From NCBI RefSeq assembly GCF_001280005.1, contig NZ_LGDW01000292.1, forward strand, positions 1-64,000: a DNA stretch of 64,000 nt. Reading direction: 5' to 3'. This DNA comes from Streptomyces sp. NRRL WC-3618. Lineage in GTDB: Bacteria > Actinomycetota > Actinomycetes > Streptomycetales > Streptomycetaceae. The first letter of the stretch is position 1. The number at the start of each line of letters is the position of its first letter. The position numbers and the translations under genes are program-made. The notes beneath the pieces were generated by a model, which searched no databases, was not told where the DNA came from, and saw nothing but the letters and a program-made list of their open reading frames with translations. Shown here piece after piece: positions 35,732 to 44,200 of the stretch.

Positions 35732-36943
35732 ATGGCCCGTTCCCCCCACGACCTGACCGCCACCCAGATCGCCGAGTCGGTGTGCCCGGGGCACCCGGAC
35801 AAAGTCGCCGACCAGATCTCGGACAGCGTGCTGGACGCGTTCCTCGCCGCCGACCCGCATTCCCGGGTCAACTGCGAAACCCTGGTCACCCGGGGCAGCG
35901 TGGTCGTCACCGGCCAGATCACCTCCACCGCGGACGTGGACGTGGAGAGCACCATCCGCGAGGTGCTCCACGACGTGGGCTACCACGACCCCGCACGGCA
36001 CGGGCTGTCCGCCGACAGCAGCGAGATACGCATCCAGCTGGACCGCCAGTCACCGGAGATCGCCCACGGTGTCGACCTGGGAGGCGCCGGCGACTCGGGC
36101 ATCGTCTACGGCTACGCCACCGACGAGACACCGGAGCGGATACCCCTCAGCTGCGTACTGGCCCACGACATCGCCCGGCGTGTCAGCACCGCGCGGGACG
36201 ACGACGGCGGCAGGCTGCTGGGGCCGGACGGCAAGGTCCAGGTTCAGCTGACCGAGGGACCGGGCGCGGGCTCGGGCGGGGAGACGGGGCGGCGGGCGGT
36301 CGTCGTGGTGTCGGCCCAGCACCCCACCGCACTCGGGCTCGAGGAACTGGCCGGCATGGTGGCCGACAAGCTCGTCGGCCCCGCCTTGCGGGAGCGCGAC
36401 GTCACCCCCGCGCAGATCCATGTGAACCCCGTGGGCACCTTCGTCGTGGGCGGCCCCGCGGCCGACGCGGGCCTGACCGGCCGCAAGCTGATGGTGGACT
36501 CCTACGGCGGGCTGGTGCGCCATGGCGGAGGCTGCTGCTCGGGCAAGGACGCCACCAAGGTCGACCGTTCCGGTGCGTACGCCGCCAGGTACCTGGCGGT
36601 GAACCTGGTCGCCGCCGGACTGGCGCGGCGCTGCCGGGTCGGACTCGGGTACGCCATCGGCCGCCCGCTCCCCGTGTGGGTGGACGTGAACTTCCTGGGC
36701 ACCGGCACGGTGGACGCCGAGCGGGTCGCCAGGGCGCTTCCGCACCTGGTGGATCTGCGGGTGGAGTCCGTGATCGAACACCTGGGGCTGCGCTCGGTGC
36801 CCTTCCGGCCGACCGCGACCTTCGGCCACTACGGCCGCTCCGACCAGGAATTCACCTGGGACACACCCGGGCTGGCCGAGAAGTTCCGGGAGCACTTCAC
36901 TACTTCAGGTGATTCCAACTCCGCCTCGGAGACCGCGCTCTGA
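35732..36943 (+). CDS. metK: S-adenosylmethionine synthetase, divergent cluster-associated paralogue
   Basis: 403 residues; makes SAM from methionine and ATP. HPDKVADQISDSVLDAFL, GYATDET and KVDRSGAYAARY are conserved MetK motifs. Two motifs deviate: the loop normally GAGDQG reads GAGDSG (118-123), and GGGAFSGKD reads GGGCCSGKD (265-273). The usual SEGHPDK is CPGHPDK. It begins 10 bp after the aminotransferase gene. No methyltransferase is encoded nearby, so it may simply feed the radical SAM step or an unusual SAM-consuming reaction. It is not the expected housekeeping copy. Confidence 0.85.
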   Translation: MARSPHDLTATQIAESVCPGHPDKVADQISDSVLDAFLAADPHSRVNCETLVTRGSVVVTGQITSTADVDVESTIREVLHDVGYHDPARHGLSADSSEIRIQLDRQSPEIAHGVDLGGAGDSGIVYGYATDETPERIPLSCVLAHDIARRVSTARDDDGGRLLGPDGKVQVQLTEGPGAGSGGETGRRAVVVVSAQHPTALGLEELAGMVADKLVGPALRERDVTPAQIHVNPVGTFVVGGPAADAGLTGRKLMVDSYGGLVRHGGGCCSGKDATKVDRSGAYAARYLAVNLVAAGLARRCRVGLGYAIGRPLPVWVDVNFLGTGTVDAERVARALPHLVDLRVESVIEHLGLRSVPFRPTATFGHYGRSDQEFTWDTPGLAEKFREHFTTSGDSNSASETAL

Positions 36944-36949
36944 GCCAAC

Positions 36950-37016
36950 GGCGTGGGAGGGTCGGAATCATCCGGGGATGCCGGAAAATCCACCCTGAAA
37001 TCGACCCTCCCACGCC
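36950..37016 (+). terminator. 15 bp inverted repeat between metK and the GCS2 gene
   Basis: GGCGTGGGAGGGTCG (36950-36964) and its exact complement at 37002-37016 frame a 37-base gap that holds a second small hairpin (TCCGG-GGATG-CCGGA). It begins six bases after the metK stop. It could end the first transcript or attenuate readthrough into the GCS2 gene 43 bp later. Confidence 0.65.
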
Positions 37017-37059
37017 ATACGCACGCGAGAGCGTTCCCCTTCGTATCCCAAGGTGAGTC

Positions 37060-38421
37060 ATGTCTGTTGCGGCCGAAGCGTCCTCCCTCTCCCCGACGGA
37101 GCTGCGCAGCGTGTTCGAGAAGAGCACCTCGCGAGAACTCGTCGGCATCGAAGTCGAGTCCGCCGCTCTGGATCCCCGTACCGGGCTCGGAATTCCCTAC
37201 GACGGCGCGGCGGGAATCGGCGCCTATCTCGCCCACATGGTGTCGGTGACCGGAGGTGAGCCCCTGCACGACTGCGGATTCCTCGTCGGGGTCCGGCTTC
37301 CCGACGGCGGGCTCATCTCGCTCGAACACGGCGGAGCGGTGGAGTACTCGTCGCCCCCGGTGGCCTGCGTCGCCGATCTGATGGACCTCACCCGGCGCAC
37401 GCTGGCACAGTTCGCGGAGAACGCGGACCGCTTCGGTTTCGCACTGGTGCCCGGGTCCCAGTACCCGTTCACCACGTTCGAGGAAGTGCGGTGGATGCCC
37501 CACTCCCGCACCTCGATCATGCGCGAGCACTTCGAAAGCCTCGGCAACGAGGGCATGTTCGGCCCCCGCATCATGTCGATGATTCTCTCGACCCAGGTGT
37601 CGTTCGACTTCACCTCGCCCGTCGACCTCGCCGAAAAGCTCCGGGTCCAGGCCGCGGCGTCCACCCCGGCCGCCGCGCTCTTCGTCAACGCGCCCATGGA
37701 CGGGGGCGAGCCCTGCGGCGCGCTCTCCCGCCGCATGCAGTTCTGGAGCCGCGCGGACCCCGCCCGCACCCGCGTCATCCCGGTCACCCTCCGGGAGGAC
37801 TTCACCATCGACCGCTTCATCGAGTGGGCACTGACGCTGCCGATGGTGCACAGGGGACTGCCGGACGGAAGCAGGCAACGGGTGACTCCCGTCCCCTTCG
37901 CCACTCTGCTGGAGAAGGGCTTCGACGACGGCACGAAACCGGACCTCCAGGACTGGCGAGACCATCTGTCGCAGATCTTCCCGGACGTCCGGCTACGGGA
38001 CACCCTCGAACTCCGGGCGGTGGACGGGCCGCCCTACCCCGCCCTGGGCGCGGTGCCCGCCTTCTGGAGCGGTCTGACCTACGACGCCGCCGCCCGCGCC
38101 TCCGTATGGGAGCTCCTGCGCGGCATCAGCCCCGAGCAGCACCTCCAGGGCCTCGACGACATCGCGGTGCGGGGCATGGACGCGCAGCTGGCGGGCCGCC
38201 CCATGCGCGACCTGGCCGCGGAGCTGCTCCGTCTCAGCGAGTCCGGCCTGCGCGCCCAGATCGCCGCGGGGCGGGAACGGGAAGAGGCCGCCGCATACCT
38301 GGAGCCGCTCAAAGAGGTCGTACGCACCGGCGAAACCTTCGCCGACCGGGTACTCGCGCTGTGGCACAGCAAGCCCGAGCACTTTCCCGAGGCGTACGTC
38401 GACACGTACCGGATCCGCTGA
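37060..38421 (+). CDS. GCS2-type glutamate-cysteine ligase-like enzyme
   Basis: 453 residues; ATP-dependent ligase of the glutamate-cysteine ligase 2/EgtA-like group that joins the gamma-carboxyl of glutamate to an amine. ELVGIEVESAALDP and LISLEHGGAVEYSSPP are the ATP/Mg and glutamate-binding segments. ATG at 37060 follows AAGGTGAG. It is the last gene of the cluster and is separated by a strong hairpin, so it may also be transcribed separately. Probable role: gamma-glutamylation of the pathway amino acid, either as a step or for self-protection. A role in ergothioneine is less likely, as no egt genes are near. Confidence 0.82.
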   Translation: MSVAAEASSLSPTELRSVFEKSTSRELVGIEVESAALDPRTGLGIPYDGAAGIGAYLAHMVSVTGGEPLHDCGFLVGVRLPDGGLISLEHGGAVEYSSPPVACVADLMDLTRRTLAQFAENADRFGFALVPGSQYPFTTFEEVRWMPHSRTSIMREHFESLGNEGMFGPRIMSMILSTQVSFDFTSPVDLAEKLRVQAAASTPAAALFVNAPMDGGEPCGALSRRMQFWSRADPARTRVIPVTLREDFTIDRFIEWALTLPMVHRGLPDGSRQRVTPVPFATLLEKGFDDGTKPDLQDWRDHLSQIFPDVRLRDTLELRAVDGPPYPALGAVPAFWSGLTYDAAARASVWELLRGISPEQHLQGLDDIAVRGMDAQLAGRPMRDLAAELLRLSESGLRAQIAAGREREEAAAYLEPLKEVVRTGETFADRVLALWHSKPEHFPEAYVDTYRIR

Positions 38422-38508
38422 ACGGTTGCTCTGGTTGCGATGAGTTTGTTGCCGCCCCCAGGTCTACCCCCCGACCGAGACAGACAGCCGGCGCACCGGG
38501 AGTAAGCC

Positions 38509-39153
38509 ATGGGACTCATCCACATCGAGATGTTCGCGACCCTCGACCTCGTCGGGCAGGCGCCCGGCGGTCCCGACGAGGACCCGGCGGGGTTCCCCTT
38601 CGGCGGCTGGCAGGCGCCCCTGATCGACGACGTCACCGGGGCGCAGATCCTTGCCGCGTACGAGGGGACGGACGCCCTTCTGCTGGGGCGGCGGACGTAC
38701 GACCTCTTCGCCTCCTACTGGCCGCACCAGAAGGGCGGCGAGGACAACGAGATCGCCACGCTCTTCAACAGCATCCCGAAGTACGTGGCGTCCCGCGGCA
38801 CGCCCGACCTCCCGTGGGCCGGGTCCACCCAGCTCGGCCCGGATCTGGCGGGCGCGGTGCGCGAGATCCGCGACCGGCACAAGAACGTGAAGGTCGTCGG
38901 CAGCCTGGACCTGGTGCAGACCCTCCTGCGCGAGAAGCTCTTCGACCGTCTCGACCTCTGGGTGCACCCGATCGTCCTCGGCGTCGGCAAGAAGCTGTTC
39001 GAGGACGGCGCGGTCCCCACGAACGTCACCCTCCTCGAACCACCGGTGGCCAACCCCAAGGGCACGGTGTACCTCCGCTACGGCCTCGCCGAGGGCACGC
39101 CGGCGACAGGTGACATGAGCGCCCCGGACCGCGGCCTCAGCAACGACGCCTGA
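38509..39153 (+). CDS. Dihydrofolate reductase family protein (RibD C-terminal type)
   Basis: 214 residues. LLLGRRTYDLFASYWP and NVKVVGSLDLVQTLL, then LWVHPIVLGVGKKLF, match the RibD C-terminal/DHFR-like fold that binds NADPH. Streptomyces have many stand-alone copies with unknown reductase roles. ATG at 38509 follows GGGAG. It begins 87 bp after the cluster; nothing shows it belongs to that pathway. Confidence 0.85.
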   Translation: MGLIHIEMFATLDLVGQAPGGPDEDPAGFPFGGWQAPLIDDVTGAQILAAYEGTDALLLGRRTYDLFASYWPHQKGGEDNEIATLFNSIPKYVASRGTPDLPWAGSTQLGPDLAGAVREIRDRHKNVKVVGSLDLVQTLLREKLFDRLDLWVHPIVLGVGKKLFEDGAVPTNVTLLEPPVANPKGTVYLRYGLAEGTPATGDMSAPDRGLSNDA

Positions 39154-39180
39154 AACCGCCCCGGCAGGGCCCCGGCGCCG

Positions 39181-39222
39181 GTCTCGGTTCGCTGGTCTCG
39201 GTTCGCTGGTCTCGGTTCGCCG
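39181..39222. repeat. Three 14 bp tandem repeats
   Basis: GTCTCGGTTCGCTG occurs twice exactly and a third time with one change, between two convergent genes. No function is evident. Confidence 0.8.
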
Positions 39223-39273
39223 GAATGTGATCTCTTCCTGTGGGATCGGGCTGCCGGGGCCGCCGCCGATCAC

Positions 39274-40167
39274 CTACGCGAAGACGACCGTCCGGCGTCC
39301 GTTCAGCAGAATCCGTCGCTCCGCGTGCCACTTCACAGCCCGCGCCAGTGCCTGGCACTCCACGTCGCGGCCGATCGCCACCAGCTGGTCCGGCGTCACG
39401 TCGTGGGCGACGCGTTCGACCTCCTGCTCGATGATCGGGCCCTCGTCCAGGTCCGCCGTGACGTAGTGGGCCGTCGCGCCGATCAGCTTCACGCCTCGGG
39501 CGTGGGCCTGGTGGTAGGGCTTCGCGCCCTTGAAGCTCGGGAGGAAGGAGTGGTGGATGTTGATGATGCGGCCGCTGAGCGCCTTGCACAGGTCGTCCGA
39601 CAGGACCTGCATGTAGCGGGCCAGCACCACCAGCTCCACGTTCTCCTTGCGCACCAGCTCCAGCAGCCGCGCCTCCGCCTCCGCCTTGGTGTCCTTGGTC
39701 ACCGGGATGTGGACGAAGGGGACGTCGTACGAGGCGACCAGCTCGGCGAAGTCCGTGTGGTTGGAGACGACCGCCGCGATGTCGACCGGCAGGGCGCCGA
39801 TGCGGGCGCGGAAGAGGAGGTCGTTGAGGCAGTGGCCGAACTTGCTGACCATGAGGACGATCCGCATACGGTCCTCGGCGCGGTGGATCTGCCAGTCCAT
39901 CTGGAAGGCGTCACCGATCGCCGCGAAGCTCGCCCGCAGCTTCTCCACCGTCACCGGGGCCTCGCCCGAGAAGTGGACGCGCATGAAGAACAGTCCCGTG
40001 TCCCGGTCGCCGAACTGCTGGCTGTCCTCGATGTTGCAGCCGGTCATGAAGAGGTAGCTCGACACGGCGTGCACGATGCCCGGCTTGTCGGGGCACGAAA
40101 GGGTGAGGACGTACTGCTCGACGGGCCGCTCGGTGGCGGCCGTGGCTCGGCTGGACTGCTCGTTCAT
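39274..40167 (-). CDS. purU: Formyltetrahydrofolate deformylase
   Basis: 297 residues; hydrolyses 10-formyltetrahydrofolate to formate and tetrahydrofolate, balancing one-carbon units. Residues 15-95 are an ACT domain (YVLTLSCPDKPGIVHAVSSY). The catalytic formyltransferase-like domain carries NIHHSFLPSFKGAKPYHQA, with the family His, and ATAHYVTADLDEGPIIEQ with the catalytic Asp. ATG at 40167. It is downstream of and in the same direction as the gene at 40253. Confidence 0.92.
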   Translation of the reverse strand: MNEQSSRATAATERPVEQYVLTLSCPDKPGIVHAVSSYLFMTGCNIEDSQQFGDRDTGLFFMRVHFSGEAPVTVEKLRASFAAIGDAFQMDWQIHRAEDRMRIVLMVSKFGHCLNDLLFRARIGALPVDIAAVVSNHTDFAELVASYDVPFVHIPVTKDTKAEAEARLLELVRKENVELVVLARYMQVLSDDLCKALSGRIINIHHSFLPSFKGAKPYHQAHARGVKLIGATAHYVTADLDEGPIIEQEVERVAHDVTPDQLVAIGRDVECQALARAVKWHAERRILLNGRRTVVFA

Positions 40168-40252
40168 GCCGGACAGGGTCCCATAACCGCCCGGAGCGCC
40201 AGAATCCCGTCCGCCACCCGAAACGGACCGGACCGGACCGGACGCCCGGGTC

Positions 40253-40753
40253 CTACGCCGAGCGCGTCAGTATCCGCAGGATCTCCAGCGTGCGCGGCGG
40301 GACGTCCGGCTCCTCACCGTCGCTCGCCGCGAGGCGGACGTGGGCGTCCCGTGCCGCCCGGACCGCCTCCGGCCACCCCGCGTGGTCGAGATAGGCCGAG
40401 ACGGGGGCGTCCGGGCCGACCTGGTGCATGATCCGCAGGACGCGCAGGACGGCGGTGTCGACGAGGGCGGCTTCCTGGGAGTCCCGGAAGATCGTGCCCA
40501 CGTACTTCTCGGCGGACCAGCTGTCCAGCCAGGTGTCCTCGACCAGGCGGTACACGGCGTCGGTGACGTCCCCGTATCCGTCGACGCCGGCCAGCCAGAC
40601 GTCCCGCTGGAACACCGGATCGGAGAGCATGTGCAGCGCGGAGCGCACATTGCTGCGCCAGCGCCACCACGGCATGTCGTTGAGTGGCATGCCGCCCATG
40701 GTGGGGGAGCGACGGCCGCGACGGGAAGAGTCTTCCGAACCTTGCACGGTCAT
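40253..40753 (-). CDS. Conserved Streptomyces protein (SCO4402-type), function unknown
   Basis: Up to 166 residues; the conserved part begins near MPLNDMPWWRWRSNVRSALH, so the true start could be the internal ATG at 40696 or 40690. It contains no membrane segment and no recognisable catalytic motif; AEKYVGTIFRDSQEAALVDT is well coded. From memory it matches a family named after SCO4402 of S. coelicolor. It probably shares an operon with purU, whose start lies 85 bp downstream. Function unknown. Confidence 0.7.
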   Translation of the reverse strand: MTVQGSEDSSRRGRRSPTMGGMPLNDMPWWRWRSNVRSALHMLSDPVFQRDVWLAGVDGYGDVTDAVYRLVEDTWLDSWSAEKYVGTIFRDSQEAALVDTAVLRVLRIMHQVGPDAPVSAYLDHAGWPEAVRAARDAHVRLAASDGEEPDVPPRTLEILRILTRSA

Positions 40754-40870
40754 CGATCGTACGGTCCCCGTGAAAATGAGATCAACACCCCCTGTAATTC
40801 ACCTCCCCGTCACCAACTCTTGACCAAGGGTCACATCCCGGTTGGCTGTGTGACGGAATCGTGCGTGCAC

Positions 40871-42160
40871 ATGACCGGCAGGCGACGCACCCGCAGCCCC
40901 TTCCGCAACAACCTCCCCAGGTCGATGGGCGTGCTGGCCGTGTGCGCGGCGCTCGCCGCCGGCTGCGGGGTCGTCCCGGGGACCTCGGACGGTTCGGGCA
41001 GCGACATCACCGTCATGACCTGGGCCCCGGAGAACACCGACGCGACCAACAAGCCGGGCATGCCGGCCATGGCGCAGGCGTACGCCCGCTGGATCAACTC
41101 CACGGGCGGCCTGAACGGGCACAAGCTCAAGGTCCTCACCTGCAACGATCACAACGACCGGGTGGCCGCCGCGAAGTGCGCCCGCCGTGCCGCCCACGAG
41201 AACGTCGTCGCGGTCGTCGGCTCCTACAGCCAGTTCGGCGACGATTTCCTGGGCCCGCTGGCCTCCGCCGGCATCCCGTACATCGGCGGCTACGGCGTCA
41301 CCAACGACGAGTTCACCAACCCGATGTCCTACCCGGTCAACGGCGGCTCGCCCGCCCTCCTCGCCGGCCTCGGCAAGGAACTCGCCGCCGTCTGCGGTCC
41401 CGTCGCCCTGATCCGCCCCGACTCCATCGCGGGCGACCAGTTGCCCCAGCTCCTCGACTCCGGCCTGCGGGCCGGCGGGCACGCCCGGGCGCTGGACCAG
41501 CTGGCCGCCGAGGACGCCACCGAGTACGGCACGCAGACCAGGCTCGCCCTGCGACGGACGACGGACAAGGCCTCGCCGAGCGAGAACAAGGGGTGTGTGG
41601 TGCCGGCGCTCGGGGACCGCAACAACACCTTCATGGACTCCTTCCGGCGCGACCGCAAGGACTACCCGGCCGTGCGCACCGCCACCGTGCTCGGCAGCGT
41701 CGACCAGACGGTGATCAACGCGAACGGCGGAAAGTCGGGCCCGTACGAGGGCTCGTACATCACCGGCTGGTACCCGGTCGCCAGTGACCCCCGCTGGGAC
41801 CGGATGAAGAAGGTCATCAACGAAGAGGCCTTCAGCGACAACCGCGTCGACCCGCAGGACGCGGGCGTCCAGACCACCTGGATCGCGTACACCGTCCTGA
41901 AAGCGGTCGTCGAGTCGCTGGGAGAGGGCGAGGTGTCCTCGATCACCGTCCGGCGGGCCCTCGACAAGGGCCTGCGGGTCACCACCGGCGGCCTCACGCC
42001 GACGCTGCGCTGGCGCTTCGAGGACCTGCTCGAGGTAGTCGGCTTCCCGCGCCTGGTCAACACACAGGTGACCCTCCAGGTCGTCCGCGAGGGCCGACTC
42101 GTCGCCGCCCGCAAGGGCTTCGTCAACACGTCGAAGCTGCTGGAGAGCGTCGAGGACTGA
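40871..42160 (+). CDS. ABC transporter substrate-binding lipoprotein
   Basis: About 429 residues. The signal peptide ends in a lipobox LAAGC, so the protein is lipid-anchored outside the membrane. The rest resembles type 1 periplasmic-binding proteins for branched-chain amino acids (YARWINSTGGLNGHKLKVLT, VVGSYSQFGDDFLGPLASAG). No permease or ATPase genes are adjacent, so it is an orphan binding protein. I chose ATG 40871; in-frame GTG codons 7 and 2 codons upstream are alternatives. Confidence 0.8.
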   Translation: MTGRRRTRSPFRNNLPRSMGVLAVCAALAAGCGVVPGTSDGSGSDITVMTWAPENTDATNKPGMPAMAQAYARWINSTGGLNGHKLKVLTCNDHNDRVAAAKCARRAAHENVVAVVGSYSQFGDDFLGPLASAGIPYIGGYGVTNDEFTNPMSYPVNGGSPALLAGLGKELAAVCGPVALIRPDSIAGDQLPQLLDSGLRAGGHARALDQLAAEDATEYGTQTRLALRRTTDKASPSENKGCVVPALGDRNNTFMDSFRRDRKDYPAVRTATVLGSVDQTVINANGGKSGPYEGSYITGWYPVASDPRWDRMKKVINEEAFSDNRVDPQDAGVQTTWIAYTVLKAVVESLGEGEVSSITVRRALDKGLRVTTGGLTPTLRWRFEDLLEVVGFPRLVNTQVTLQVVREGRLVAARKGFVNTSKLLESVED

Positions 42161-42238
42161 GAGGGCTGAGGGAGCCGAGTGTGCTGCGGGCGGTCCCTTT
42201 CGGCGGGACCGCCCGTCAGGCCCGGAGCGGCAGCGGGG

Positions 42239-44071
42239 TCACAGCTGGGTGGACTGGCGCTCCGTCAGGCCGTACGGCCTCGCGATCGCGTTCCACAGCT
42301 CGGCCGCCTTGGCCTTCTGTGCGGTGGCGATACCGCTCTGCTGGTTGCCCTTCTGCGTCTGGCCCGTCGGCCGAGCCTGGCCCTTCCTGCAACCGTGCTT
42401 GCCCGCCACCTGGTCGGCCCAGGCCGCGTAGTGGTCGTCGGCCGACTGGGACGCGTGCCACGCCTTGGTGAGGGCGTCGGTCAGCTGGGCGTGCTCGGGA
42501 AGCTTGTCGACGGCCAGTGAGGACAGCCGGGTGACCAGCTCGCCGCGCTGCTGGGCCGCGCTACGCAGGTCCGAGGCCGCCTGGCCGAGGTTGGTGCAGG
42601 ACTTGACGTCCGCCACGGCCTTGATCACCGTGTCGCGGCTGTTGTTGCTGTCGGCGAGCAGCTTGTCCAGCTCGACGGCCTGCGCCTTGGCCGGGTCGGC
42701 GGCCGGCCCCTTGGACTCCTCCGGCGCGCCCGAGGTCGCCGCGACCGTCTTGCTCGCCGGGTCCTTGTCGCTGTCGCCTCCCACGCCGCTCAGCAGGGCC
42801 CCGGCGCCGACCCCGAGCACGGCGATACCGATCCCGAGGGCCGCGATGACGGGCACCCGCGAACGCTTCCGCCCGCCATGGCTGTCGTCCATGTCGTGGG
42901 GGCCGTGGGGCGCGCGGGGTGGCCCCCCGGCGGCCTGGAAGCCGTACGGAGCCTGCTGGGCGCCGTACGGAGCCTGCTGGGCGCCGTACGGAGCCTGCTG
43001 GGCGCCGTACGGAGCCTGCTGGGCGTAGGGCGGCGCGGGGGCGTGCTGCTGGACGCGGGGCAGCTGCTGGGTGCCGCCGGCCGGTACGTCGGCGCCGGGG
43101 CCGGTGCGGAAGAGGTTGTCGAAGTCGGAGGGCGGCTGACGGTTGTCGGCGCCGCCCTGGCCTATGCCGTACGCCCCTGAGGGCACCGGCGGGATGTACT
43201 GGGTGGCGTCGGCGTCCGAGCCGCCCGGGGCGGCCTGCGGTACGTGGCCCAGGTACGCGGTCGCCTCGGCGTGCGACTCGGGCGGCATCGCGCCGGGCAC
43301 CACGGGCGGCAGGAACTGCGTCGCCGCCTCGTTGACGTGCGGGGGCGCGGGGGCGTGCGCCGCGACCGGCGGAAGGTACTGGGTGGCCGGTTCGGCTCCC
43401 GGGCCGGGGGTGCTCGGCACCGGCGGGATGTACTGCGTCGCGCCGTCGTCGACAGGCGGCAGGGGGGCGCTGGGCGCGCCGCCGTACGGCCCGTAGGAGT
43501 CGTGGGGCTGGTACGACTCGTGCGGCTCGTGCTGGTACTGCGGGAGGGGGGCGCTCGGGGTCGGCTGGGCACCGTAGCCGGGCTGCTGGGTCCAACCGCC
43601 GGACACGCGCGGGTCGTTGTCCCACTCCGGTGCCGCCGGCGCCTGCTGCTGCGGTGGGGAGTGCGGGTGGAACTGGCCCTGGTCGCCCCACTGCTGATGC
43701 TGCTGGGCGTCGGGCGGCGCGGGCCACCCCTCCGCCACCTGAGGCTGAGCCTGGTGCTGACCCTGCCCCTGATACTGCTCCTGCCCCTGATGCTGACCCT
43801 GACCCTGATGCTGGTCCTGACCCTGATGCTGGTCCTGACCCTGACCCTGATGCTGGTCCTGGTGCTGGTTCATGTCCGGGCCCCACGGCTGGCCCCATGC
43901 CTGACCGCCGGTCGGGTTCGGGGCCGGGGGCTGCGCCGGGACGGGAACCGGCCGGGCGCCGCCGCTCCCCGTCATACCCGGCAGCAGCGGTTCGCCACCG
44001 TCGGAGGGCAGCACGATGCCTTCGCGCGCCACGCGCGGCGAGGGCTCCTCGCCCTGTCCACTCTGCGTCAC
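42239..44071 (-). CDS. Gln/Pro-rich repeat protein with one membrane segment
   Basis: About 610 residues from GTG 44071, supported by GGAG five bases before it. The N-terminal 400 residues are disordered and repetitive: QHQGQGQ-type repeats, three ATQY/FIPPVP-like repeats, and APYGAQQ four times in tandem (21 bp DNA units near 42955-43030). RKRSRVPVIAALGIGIAVLG starts a single transmembrane helix. The external 180-residue C-terminus has two Cys (KSCTNLGQ and KHGCRKG) that may pair. The topology suggests a cytoplasmic low-complexity tail and an extracytoplasmic domain. Function unknown. Confidence 0.75.
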   Translation of the reverse strand: MTQSGQGEEPSPRVAREGIVLPSDGGEPLLPGMTGSGGARPVPVPAQPPAPNPTGGQAWGQPWGPDMNQHQDQHQGQGQDQHQGQDQHQGQGQHQGQEQYQGQGQHQAQPQVAEGWPAPPDAQQHQQWGDQGQFHPHSPPQQQAPAAPEWDNDPRVSGGWTQQPGYGAQPTPSAPLPQYQHEPHESYQPHDSYGPYGGAPSAPLPPVDDGATQYIPPVPSTPGPGAEPATQYLPPVAAHAPAPPHVNEAATQFLPPVVPGAMPPESHAEATAYLGHVPQAAPGGSDADATQYIPPVPSGAYGIGQGGADNRQPPSDFDNLFRTGPGADVPAGGTQQLPRVQQHAPAPPYAQQAPYGAQQAPYGAQQAPYGAQQAPYGFQAAGGPPRAPHGPHDMDDSHGGRKRSRVPVIAALGIGIAVLGVGAGALLSGVGGDSDKDPASKTVAATSGAPEESKGPAADPAKAQAVELDKLLADSNNSRDTVIKAVADVKSCTNLGQAASDLRSAAQQRGELVTRLSSLAVDKLPEHAQLTDALTKAWHASQSADDHYAAWADQVAGKHGCRKGQARPTGQTQKGNQQSGIATAQKAKAAELWNAIARPYGLTERQSTQL

Positions 44072-44200
44072 CAGGACTCCTACTGATGGGGGACCTTGGG
44101 AATCGTCGGTTAACGCTACCGGGTCCCCGGAATCCGATTCACAAAACACAGGACCAGACCACTCCCCCACCAGCACCTCAGCGTCCCGCTGTGTCTCCCG

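Noticed and set aside
38509..39153. RibD/DHFR-like gene as a member of the metabolite cluster
   Set aside because: It is preceded by an 87 bp gap, has its own ribosome site, and such genes are common stand-alone genes in Streptomyces; membership cannot be shown.
43740..43880. Tandem repeats as a possible CRISPR or origin iteron set
   Set aside because: They are in-frame codons for Gln/His/Gly repeats of a protein gene.
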